NCBI RefSeq assembly: GCF_004340945.1
Contig: NZ_SLYD01000002.1
Coordinates: 372,001 to 436,000, forward strand
DNA length: 64,000 bases
From: Sphingomonas sp. PP-F2F-A104-K0414
GTDB taxonomy: Bacteria; Pseudomonadota; Alphaproteobacteria; Sphingomonadales; Sphingomonadaceae
Direction: 5' to 3'
The stretch's first letter is position 1. Every line of letters begins with the position of its first letter. Positions 55,386-62,496 of this stretch are shown one piece after another. The notes below the pieces were generated by a model. That model was not told the DNA's origin, made no database searches, and saw only the letters and a list, made by a program, of their open reading frames with translations. The translations under genes and the position numbers were made by a program.

Positions 55386-56300
55386 ATGGATTGGGACGAC
55401 GTCCGATATTTCCTCGCTCTGGCGCGCGCGCACCGGCTCGGACCGGCCGCAAAACTGCTCGGGCAGGACGCGACGACGGTGTCGCGGCGGCTGCAACGCC
55501 TCGAGCGGCGACTCCAGACGACGTTGTTCGAACAGACCGTCGCCGGCTACGCGCTGACCGAACGCGGCGCGGCGCTATTGGAACACGCCGAGACGATGGA
55601 GGCGTCCGCGCTCGGCATCCAGGAAGTCGTCGGCAATGATGCAGGGGTACTCGCCGGCCCGATCCGGTTGAGCGTCTCGGAAGGGTTCGGCAGCCGCATC
55701 CTCGCGCCGCGCCTCGCGTCGTTCACCAACCAGCATCCGCGGATCGCCGTCGACCTGATCGCATCGACCGGCTTCCTCAATCCGTCGCGGCGCGAGGCGG
55801 ATATCGCGGTCATGCTCGCGCGACCAAAAAGCGGACCGCTGGTCGCGCGCAAACTGACGGACTATCACCTCGGACTGTATGCGCACCCGGATCATCTTGC
55901 GCGGACGGGGCCGATCGCGACAACCGCGGATCTGATGCGGCACCGACTGATCGGCTATGTCCCCGACATGATCTACGCCCCCGAACTTCGTTATCTTGCC
56001 GAGATCGACGGCCGCCTCGACGCCTCGATCCGCAGTTCGAGTATCGTCGCGCAGGCCGAGCTGATCGCCGCGGGAGCGGGATGCGGGATTCTGCCCTGCT
56101 TCATCGGCGACCGGATGCCGGGGCTGGTCCGCGTGCTGCCCGACGCGGTGGACATCGTGCGCTCGTTCTGGCTCGTCGTCCACCGCGACGTCCGCCGGAT
56201 CGCGCGGATCGACCGGTTCATCGCCTGGCTGGACGCGACCATCGGCGAGTTGAAGCCGCTGATGTTGGGCACGATGCCTGTGATTGCCGCTCGGTATTGA
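55386..56300 (+). CDS. LysR family transcriptional regulator
   Basis: A 304-residue LysR protein. The N-terminal winged helix reads DWDDVRYFLALARAHRLGPAAKLLGQDATTVSRRLQRLERRLQTTLFEQ. The effector domain follows from about residue 90 (GPIRLSVSEGFGSRILAPRLASF). Its position 107 bases from the divergent mmsA start suggests that it controls the valine-degradation operon, which is an inference from context. The inducer is unknown. Confidence 0.93.
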   Translation: MDWDDVRYFLALARAHRLGPAAKLLGQDATTVSRRLQRLERRLQTTLFEQTVAGYALTERGAALLEHAETMEASALGIQEVVGNDAGVLAGPIRLSVSEGFGSRILAPRLASFTNQHPRIAVDLIASTGFLNPSRREADIAVMLARPKSGPLVARKLTDYHLGLYAHPDHLARTGPIATTADLMRHRLIGYVPDMIYAPELRYLAEIDGRLDASIRSSSIVAQAELIAAGAGCGILPCFIGDRMPGLVRVLPDAVDIVRSFWLVVHRDVRRIARIDRFIAWLDATIGELKPLMLGTMPVIAARY

Positions 56301-56341
56301 GCGCCGTATAGCCCCCGCGGCAGTTCGCCCGGAGTAACAGC

Positions 56342-56659
56342 GTGATCCCGACCCTCTACCACAAGATGATCGACTGGATCGGCGATGGCACCGGGCTGCC
56401 CGATACGATCCTGCACATCCATGCCGGGATGGCGCTGCTGATGATCGCGCGGCTGATCACGCGGCGGTCGTTCGGTACGTTCATTCCGTGGTGGGTGGTG
56501 GTCGCGGGCGAGGCGTTCAACGAGATCATGGACCGCATGACCTTCGGGTCGTGGCGGTGGGAGGATACCTCGCTGGATATCCTCAACACGCTGCTGTGGC
56601 CGACGGTGATCTGCCTCGGCGTGCGGCTGCGGCCGATGATCGGGAAGCGCGGGCGGTAA
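56342..56659 (+). CDS. Small membrane protein of unknown function
   Basis: A 105-residue protein from GTG 56342 behind CGGAGTAAC; ATG 56366 is an alternative. It has about three hydrophobic segments (LHIHAGMALLMIARLI, FIPWWVVVAGEAFNEIM, LNTLLWPTVICLGVRLRPMI) and polar motifs HKMIDWIGDGTG and RMTFGSWRWEDTSLDI. The pattern recalls short VanZ-like proteins but I cannot assign a family. It lies 41 bases after the LysR gene on the same strand. Confidence 0.78.
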   Translation: MIPTLYHKMIDWIGDGTGLPDTILHIHAGMALLMIARLITRRSFGTFIPWWVVVAGEAFNEIMDRMTFGSWRWEDTSLDILNTLLWPTVICLGVRLRPMIGKRGR

Positions 56660-56677
56660 TTCGCGTCATTTCTCCAC

Positions 56678-56782
56678 CGTCATCCTGATGCGCTCCGTCA
56701 CCCTGACGAAAGTCAGGGCCCAGGGTTACGGGCGTCGTCGTTTGGAACTCTGGGTCCTGACTTTCGTTAGGATGACGGTGGG
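56678..56782. repeat. Paired palindrome (CATCCTGA...TCAGGATG family)
   Basis: CCGTCATCCTGATGCGCTCC, CCTGACGAAAGTCAGG and the facing GTCCTGACTTTCGTTAGGAT with ACGG. It is a variant of the repeat flanking the GIY-YIG gene, with CCCAGGGTT/ACTCTGGGTCC inner arms. It lies before the end of the acyl-CoA dehydrogenase gene. Confidence 0.8.
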
Positions 56783-56796
56783 GAGATGGCAGGCGC

Positions 56797-57879
56797 TTAG
56801 CCCAAAGCGATATACCGTTGCAGGTGATAGTCCTCGTCACCGAGCTGGTGGTCGATCATCACCAAGCGCTTGGCGTAATGCGACACCGCGTATTCCCACG
56901 TCATGCCGATGCCGCCGTGGAGCTGGATCGACTCCTCCGCGACCAGCGCACCGGTCCGACCGATCGTATATTTTGCCGCCGACAGAGCACGTTGGCGCGC
57001 CTTGGCATCGTCGCCGTCGAATGCCGACGCAGCGTTGATGACCGCAGACTGCGCCTGTTCGATCTCTAACAATACCGTCGCCATGCGGTGCTGGAGCGCC
57101 TGGAACTTGCCGATCGGCACGCCGAACTGTTTCCGGTCGCGGAGGTATCCGAGCGTGGCTTCCTTGACGAACTCCATCGCCCCGACCGCTTCGGCCGATA
57201 GCGCGAGCAGGCCTGCACCGACCGCGGCATCGACGATCGCCTGCCCCTGCCCGTCACCACCGATGCGCGCTTCTGCACCCAGCGTGACGTTCTCGAACGT
57301 CACGTCACCACCGCCACCGCCTTCGACGACATTGTAGCTCCGCACCGAAACGCCCGTCGTGTCGGCGGGCACGAGGAACACCAGCGGATCACCGTCCTGC
57401 TCGACCGTCACCACGAACACCGACGCCGCGCCCGCCTGCAGCACGACCGCCTTGGTGCCGCTCAGCGTCCAGCCGTCGCCGCTCTTCGTCGCGGTCACCG
57501 GCGTCGCGCCATCCTCCTGCGCAAACGCAGCGATCGTCTCGCCGGACACGATCCCGGCCAGCGTTTCATCATGCCCGCCGCCAGCCGCCAGCGCACGTCC
57601 CGCCATCAGCGCGCCCAGGAACGGCTCGACCACCAACGCGCGGCCGAGCGCCTCGAACACCACCATGATGTCGAACCCGCTGCCGCCAAAGCCGCCTGCT
57701 GCCTCGTCGAACAACGCCGAGACGATGCCGAGTTCGTTCAACTGCTTCCAGACCGCAGGATCGTACCCCGCATCGCTGTACGCGCCCGCGTTACGCGTAT
57801 CGATCGGATAGCCGTCCCGCAGTGCGCGGACGAGCGTGTCGGCCAGCATGCGGCGGTCGTCGGTGTGTTCGAAGTTCAT
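56797..57879 (-). CDS. Acyl-CoA dehydrogenase, small subunit of a heteromeric pair
   Basis: A 360-residue protein from ATG 57879 (MNFEHTDDRRMLADTLVRALRDGYP). It has the ACAD fold: FDEAAGGFGGSGFDIMVVFEALGRALVVEPFLG, WTLSGTKAVVLQAG, YLRDRKQFGVPIGKFQALQHRMATVLLEIEQAQ and QLHGGIGMTWEYAVSHYAKRL. The usual EGT catalytic motif near the C-terminus is replaced (QLGDEDYHLQRYI). It follows four bases after a 400-residue ACAD gene, the arrangement of alpha2beta2 dehydrogenases acting on bulky or steroid-type acyl-CoAs. The substrate is unknown. Confidence 0.88.
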   Translation of the reverse strand: MNFEHTDDRRMLADTLVRALRDGYPIDTRNAGAYSDAGYDPAVWKQLNELGIVSALFDEAAGGFGGSGFDIMVVFEALGRALVVEPFLGALMAGRALAAGGGHDETLAGIVSGETIAAFAQEDGATPVTATKSGDGWTLSGTKAVVLQAGAASVFVVTVEQDGDPLVFLVPADTTGVSVRSYNVVEGGGGGDVTFENVTLGAEARIGGDGQGQAIVDAAVGAGLLALSAEAVGAMEFVKEATLGYLRDRKQFGVPIGKFQALQHRMATVLLEIEQAQSAVINAASAFDGDDAKARQRALSAAKYTIGRTGALVAEESIQLHGGIGMTWEYAVSHYAKRLVMIDHQLGDEDYHLQRYIALG

Positions 57880-57883
57880 GGTA

Positions 57884-59086
57884 TCACAGACCCAGGATGG
57901 CTTTGGAGATGATGTTCTTCTGGATCTCGTTCGACCCGCCGAAGATCGACAGCTTCCGATTGTTGAAATAGCTCGGCGCCGCCATCGCCGCGTCCTCCGG
58001 GCCGACATCCTCGCCGTTCCATCCGGCTTCCAGAGCCTCGGGTATGTAGGGCGCCGCGTACGATCCATACGCACGACGCGTCAGCGAGGTGATCTCCTGA
58101 CGGATTTCGGTGCCCTTGATCTTGAGCATCGAACTCTCCGCGCCCGGCGCGCCGCCGCCCGCGACCGCCGCCAGCACGCGCAGATTGGTCGTCTGCATGT
58201 TGGCCAGATCGATCTCGACCCGCGCCATCCGCGCCGCGAACAACGGATCGTCGGCGAGCGCTCGCCCGCCCTTCTTCTGCATCTGCGCGACCTCCTTCAG
58301 CCGCTCGAACGAGGCGATCGAGAAGCCGACGCCGGCGATGTTGGTGCGCTCATAGGTCAGCAAATACTTGGCGTAGGTCCAGCCCATATTCTCTTCGCCG
58401 ACGAGGTTGGCGACGGGCACCTCGACATCGGTAAAGAACACCTCGTTCACCTCTTGCTCGCCGTCGATCAGCGTGATCGGGCGGACCTCGATGCCCGGCG
58501 ACTTCATGTCGATCAGGAGGAACGAGATACCCTCCTGCTTCTTCGCGGCCGGGTCCGTGCGGACGAGGCAGAAGATCATGTCGGCATGCTGGCCGAGCGT
58601 CGTCCAGGTCTTTTGGCCGTTGACGACATAGACGTCGCCCTTCCGCACCGCGGTCGTCTTGAGACCCGCGAGATCGGACCCCGCGCCCGGCTCCGAATAC
58701 CCCTGGCACCACCAGTCGGAGCCATCGAGGATCCGCGGCAGCCACTGCTTCTTCTGCTCTTCGGAACCGTATTTGATCAGCACGGGACCGAGCATGTTGA
58801 CGCCGAACGGGACCACGCGGGGCGCGTGTGCGAGCGCGGACTCGTTATCGAAGATGAAGCGCTGGATCACGCTCCAGCCAGGGCCGCCCCATTCCTCGGG
58901 CCAATGGTTCGCCAGCCAGCCGCGTTCGTTGAGAATGGCGTGCCATTCCTCCATGTCCGATTTGCGGAGGCGCTTGCCTTCGCGGACCAGTGTCGAGAGC
59001 CGCGCGGGGAGTTTGTCGCGGAAGAATGCGCGGACTTCGTCGCGGAACGATTCTTCCTCGGGCGTGAAGCTGAGATCCATGGCCAT
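57884..59086 (-). CDS. Acyl-CoA dehydrogenase, large subunit of a heteromeric pair
   Basis: A 400-residue protein; ATG 59086 follows CAGGAGCAC, and the ATG at 59080 is equally possible. DLSFTPEEESFRDEVRAFFRDKLPARL, WGGPGWSVIQRFIFDNE, GYSEPGAGSDLAGLKTTAVR and VNGQKTWTTLGQHADMIFCLVRT are ACAD signatures. The C-terminal KLSIFGGSNEIQKNIISKAILGL has Gly where classical enzymes have the catalytic Glu. Same-strand neighbour four bases downstream is the smaller ACAD, so the two probably form one heteromeric enzyme. Confidence 0.9.
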   Translation of the reverse strand: MAMDLSFTPEEESFRDEVRAFFRDKLPARLSTLVREGKRLRKSDMEEWHAILNERGWLANHWPEEWGGPGWSVIQRFIFDNESALAHAPRVVPFGVNMLGPVLIKYGSEEQKKQWLPRILDGSDWWCQGYSEPGAGSDLAGLKTTAVRKGDVYVVNGQKTWTTLGQHADMIFCLVRTDPAAKKQEGISFLLIDMKSPGIEVRPITLIDGEQEVNEVFFTDVEVPVANLVGEENMGWTYAKYLLTYERTNIAGVGFSIASFERLKEVAQMQKKGGRALADDPLFAARMARVEIDLANMQTTNLRVLAAVAGGGAPGAESSMLKIKGTEIRQEITSLTRRAYGSYAAPYIPEALEAGWNGEDVGPEDAAMAAPSYFNNRKLSIFGGSNEIQKNIISKAILGL

Positions 59087-59212
59087 GTGCTCCTGATGTT
59101 GGAGCCCATGTGCCACAGTCGATCAAGGAATTGAAGGACCGGTATGGTCTGGATAACCGAATTTGTTGCGCGGAGCGACGCAGGTTAATCCGGGCGGTAT
59201 CGCCGCACCTTG

Positions 59213-59331
59213 GCCCCCCCCCTGGCAGGGGAGGTGACTGGCTCTTGCCAGACGGAGGGGTGTCGCGCTCTCGATGGCGCGCTACCCCTCCGTCAGCCCT
59301 GCGGGCTGCCACCTCCCCTCAGAGGGGAGGA
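59213..59331. repeat. Nested palindrome pair (CCTCCCCT/AGGGGAGG family)
   Basis: CCCCTGGCAGGGGAGGTGAC, CAGACGGAGGGGTGTCGCGC and the facing GCGCTACCCCTCCGTCAGCC and CACCTCCCCTCAGAGGGG. It occupies most of the 256-base gap between the ACAD pair and the porin gene, where I see no further gene. Confidence 0.85.
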
Positions 59332-59342
59332 TCGATAGGGCG

Positions 59343-60881
59343 TCAGAACCGGTAGCTGATCCAGCCCGCCAGGAAGTCGGAGTTCTTGTACCCGGCATTG
59401 GTCAGCGCAGGCCCCGCAATCAGATGCTCGTATCGCCCGGTGAACGACAGCCGCGAGGTGAACGGGTACACCGCCTGGAACCGGATCGTGTCGGCGATCT
59501 TCTTGCCCCCGAAATTCTGCGTTCCCGCAAACGCCGAGCCATTCGCGCGGTACACCGCATCGCTCGTCGTATCGCGCCACGACAGCTGATATTCCGCGGT
59601 CATGCGCAGCTTGCCGAACGGCGTGAAGGTCACGTTCGGTGCCAGCGCAATCAGGTTGGTCGGCGTCGCGAACAGCTGATAGCTGTAATAGATGTTGTTG
59701 CCGAACGGCGCGAGCGAGTTGCGCAGCGTGCCCTTGCCATACGCGCCACCACCGCTGGCATAGTCCGCATGGAAACCGACCCGCGGCGCGGACTTGCCGT
59801 CGCCGATCTTGTAAGTCTGCGCCAACAGGATCAGCCACGCCTTGATCGAGCGGTTATCGTACGAACCGCCCTGATAGTTGATCGTCCAGTCGAGATTGAC
59901 CGGCCCCGCGTCACCCCAGACGTGCAGGCCATAGAAATTGCGGACTTCGCGTGCGGTGTCGGTGCCCCATACCGCCGTGCGATTGCGCAGCCGCCAGAGG
60001 AACGGGTCGACGTACAGCTTCGACCCGCCGAACAGCGTTTCCGGCACGACGATCCCGGTCGAGATACCCGAGAAGCGCCGCGCGCTCTCGGCGTTGTCGT
60101 CCTGGGTACCGCCATTGCCGTAGGCGGTCGGCTTGAAGTCGAACACGTCGGCGCGGACGCCGGCGGCACGCGCCCAGGCGCGGAAGCCGTTGAAACCGAA
60201 GAACAGCGTGTTGTTGTCGCGCGGCACGACCAGCAGGTTAGGACCGTCCGCAAACGTCTGGCGGCCATAGCGCACGCCGACATCGACATCGGCGACGGTC
60301 CCGGTCAGGTCGACGAACCCCTGCTGCACCGCCAGCTTGTTGCGCAGGTTCGGCAGTGCCGTGCCGAGGTTACGGCCCTCCAGCGTGCCATGCGCGAGTT
60401 CGCCGTAGAACCGGAGATGCTGGCCGACATGCAAATCGGCGCCCCCGAACAGGCGAAGGATATCCTGCCGCTGTGCCTCGGCATCGCGCAGATTGGGGTT
60501 GGTGGTCTCGTTGACGCGGAACCGCGCCTCGCCCGACAGCGTCAGATAGACGTCGCCATCACCCGCGATCGAGATGAACTTCAGCTGGTCGACGATGTCC
60601 TTGCGCTTCTTCGGATCGCGCAGCTTCGACCAGTCCTCTGCCCAGCGTGACTGGTTGTAACCACCCGCCGTCACGCCATCGCCGATCGCGGCATTGGGAT
60701 AGCTCTCGGCGATCGGCGAGGCTTCGGCGGTGCTCGACACGTCCTTGGCGCCGACATTGGCCTGGCGCGAAGGCGGCGCCTCGGCCTGTGCGGTTGCGAC
60801 ATTCGCGAACGCGAAGATCGAGAGCGCGGACGTGGCAAGGCCAGCCGCGTGCCGCAAGCGGCGCATCGTCATCGAGGTCAT
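59343..60881 (-). CDS. Alginate export (AlgE-like) family outer-membrane porin
   Basis: A 512-residue protein with a signal peptide (MTSMTMRRLRHAAGLATSALSIFAFANVATAQA) and a predicted beta-barrel of alternating strands ending with SDFLAGWISYRF, a terminal aromatic residue. Segments such as LKFISIAGDGDVYLTLSGEARFRVNETTNPNLRDAEAQRQDILRLFGGADLHVG and VGVRYGRQTFADGPNLLVVPRDNNT match the alginate_exp family. It probably forms a channel for anionic solutes or carboxylates. No alginate genes are nearby; dctA lies upstream on the same strand, so a shared role in organic-acid uptake is possible. Confidence 0.87.
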   Translation of the reverse strand: MTSMTMRRLRHAAGLATSALSIFAFANVATAQAEAPPSRQANVGAKDVSSTAEASPIAESYPNAAIGDGVTAGGYNQSRWAEDWSKLRDPKKRKDIVDQLKFISIAGDGDVYLTLSGEARFRVNETTNPNLRDAEAQRQDILRLFGGADLHVGQHLRFYGELAHGTLEGRNLGTALPNLRNKLAVQQGFVDLTGTVADVDVGVRYGRQTFADGPNLLVVPRDNNTLFFGFNGFRAWARAAGVRADVFDFKPTAYGNGGTQDDNAESARRFSGISTGIVVPETLFGGSKLYVDPFLWRLRNRTAVWGTDTAREVRNFYGLHVWGDAGPVNLDWTINYQGGSYDNRSIKAWLILLAQTYKIGDGKSAPRVGFHADYASGGGAYGKGTLRNSLAPFGNNIYYSYQLFATPTNLIALAPNVTFTPFGKLRMTAEYQLSWRDTTSDAVYRANGSAFAGTQNFGGKKIADTIRFQAVYPFTSRLSFTGRYEHLIAGPALTNAGYKNSDFLAGWISYRF

Positions 60882-60916
60882 AAGCAAGTTCCGGTACTGG
60901 CTGGCGGGAACGGGCG

Positions 60917-60943
60917 GGCGGGGACGGGCTGGCCGTCCCCGCC
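60917..60943. terminator. Strong GC hairpin downstream of dctA
   Basis: GGCGGGGACGG and CCGTCCCCGCC make a perfect 11-base stem with a five-base loop, beginning five bases past the dctA stop. It lacks a T-run, so it may be a pause, a partial terminator or an mRNA-end stabiliser between dctA and the porin gene. Confidence 0.5.
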
Positions 60944-60947
60944 GGCA

Positions 60948-62294
60948 TCAATGGGCGGTGGCAGCGGCGGGGATTGCCGCCGGCACGAACTCGGGGAGCT
61001 TGCCCGACAGCGCAGCATCGAGCTTGTCGCGGTCGAGTGCGCCCTCCCAGCGGGCGACGACGATCGTCGCGACTGCGTTGCCGATGAAGTTGGTGAGGCT
61101 GCGGCACTCGCTCATGAACCGGTCGACGCCGAGGATCAGCGCCATGCCGGCGATCGGCACGGTCGGCACGATCGACAACGTCGCGGCCAGCGTGATGAAG
61201 CCCGCGCCGGTAACACCCGCCGCACCCTTCGACGAGATCATCGCGACGACCAGCAGCAGCAATTCCTGACCGAGCGTCAGATGCGTGTTGGTCGCCTGCG
61301 CGATGAACAGCGCCGCCAGCGTCATGTAGATGTTGGTGCCGTCGAGATTGAACGAATAGCCGGTCGGCACGACTAGCCCGACGACCGACTTCTCGCAGCC
61401 TGCCGCTTCCATCTTCTGGATCAGGTTCGGCAGCGCCGCTTCCGACGACGACGTCCCGAGCACCAGCAGCAGCTCGGCCTTCAGATACTTGATCAGCTTG
61501 AAGATCGAGAAGCCCGTCAGCCGCGCGACGGTGCCGAGGATGACGACCACGAACAGCGCCGCGGTCAGGTAGAAGGTCGCGACCAGCGCGCCGAGATTGG
61601 CGAGGCTGCCGATCCCGTATTTGCCGATCGTGAAGGCGATCGCGCCGAACGCGCCGAGCGGCGCCGCGCGCATCAGGATGCCGACCAGCTTGAAGACGAT
61701 CAGGCTGAGGCGCTCGAGGAAGTTGAGCACCGGCTTGGCAGGCTCGCCGACCAGGCTCAGCGAGATGCCGAACAGGATCGCGACGAGCAGGATCTGGAGG
61801 ATGTTGCCTTCGGTGAACGCGCTGACCATCGTGTCCGGGATGATGCTCATCAGGAACCCGGTAATCGTCGTCTCGTGCGCCTTCACCGTGTAGTCGGCGA
61901 TGCCCTTGGTATCGAGCGTGGCGGCGTCGATGTTCATCCCCGCGCCCGGCTGGACGACGTTGGCGACGATCAGCCCGACGATCAGCGCCAGCGTCGAGAA
62001 GAACAGGAAATACGCGAACGCCTTGCCCGCGACGCGGCCGACCGAGCCGAGCTCCTTCATGCCGGCGATGCCGGTGACGAGCGTCAGGAAGATCACCGGT
62101 GCGATGATCATCTTCACCAACTTGATGAACGCATCGCCGAGCGGCTTCAGCGCCGCGCCATAGGTCGGATAGAAATGCCCGAGCGCCGCGCCGAGCGCGA
62201 TCGCGATCAGGACCTGGATATAGAGCTGGCCGCTCCAGCGCTTCCGCGCGGGCGTTTCCGCGACGCCATATGTCTGGGTGGGTAGGGTCAACAT
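60948..62294 (-). CDS. dctA: C4-dicarboxylate:cation symporter DctA
   Basis: A 448-residue DAACS-family transporter from ATG 62294, which follows CAGGAGGCG. Family segments include [31 protein letters not shown], the serine-rich reentrant loop [49 protein letters not shown] with cation- and substrate-binding residues, and [20 protein letters not shown]. It imports succinate, fumarate and malate. It is divergent from dctB, with about 200 bases between, where a sigma-54-like element and a TGTG...CACA dyad lie. Confidence 0.95.
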   Translation of the reverse strand: MLTLPTQTYGVAETPARKRWSGQLYIQVLIAIALGAALGHFYPTYGAALKPLGDAFIKLVKMIIAPVIFLTLVTGIAGMKELGSVGRVAGKAFAYFLFFSTLALIVGLIVANVVQPGAGMNIDAATLDTKGIADYTVKAHETTITGFLMSIIPDTMVSAFTEGNILQILLVAILFGISLSLVGEPAKPVLNFLERLSLIVFKLVGILMRAAPLGAFGAIAFTIGKYGIGSLANLGALVATFYLTAALFVVVILGTVARLTGFSIFKLIKYLKAELLLVLGTSSSEAALPNLIQKMEAAGCEKSVVGLVVPTGYSFNLDGTNIYMTLAALFIAQATNTHLTLGQELLLLVVAMISSKGAAGVTGAGFITLAATLSIVPTVPIAGMALILGVDRFMSECRSLTNFIGNAVATIVVARWEGALDRDKLDAALSGKLPEFVPAAIPAAATAH

Positions 62295-62334
62295 CGCCTC
62301 CTGAAACTCTCGTCCACTGCCACGGGACGTTATC

Positions 62335-62349
62335 GCGACGGTAATGCCG
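62335..62349 (-). promoter_or_regulatory. Candidate sigma-54 promoter of dctA
   Basis: On the minus strand CGGCATTACCGTCGC has GG and GC separated by ten bases, the invariant spacing of sigma-54 promoters, and shares GGCA with the consensus. A start site about 12 bases downstream would give a leader of about 29 bases before the dctA ATG. The -12 part is imperfect (TCGC, not TTGC). Confidence 0.4.
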
Positions 62350-62477
62350 GGCCGAACCAAGGACTACAAGACTATGTGGTCATGCGCTTAAAACGTTGGT
62401 TTTACGTGGTTTGAAGACATACCCAGTCTTCAGATGTGCGAGAAATGCCGATTTTACGGAGTGGCGCGACCTATTGG

Positions 62478-62495
62478 TGTGTGATAATCCGCACA
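62478..62495. promoter_or_regulatory. Candidate DctD-type activator site
   Basis: TGTGTGATAATCCGCACA is an 18-base imperfect dyad with TGTG and CACA ends. Its right half gives TGTGCGGAT on the other strand, which resembles, from memory, the rhizobial DctD site. It lies about 130 bases upstream of the dctA sigma-54-like element and ends two bases before the dctB ATG. Confidence 0.4.
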
Positions 62496-62496
62496 A

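Noticed and set aside
53893..55557. A 554-codon plus-strand frame opposite mmsA
   Set aside because: It is antisense to mmsA, runs into the LysR gene in the wrong frame and has shadow-type composition.
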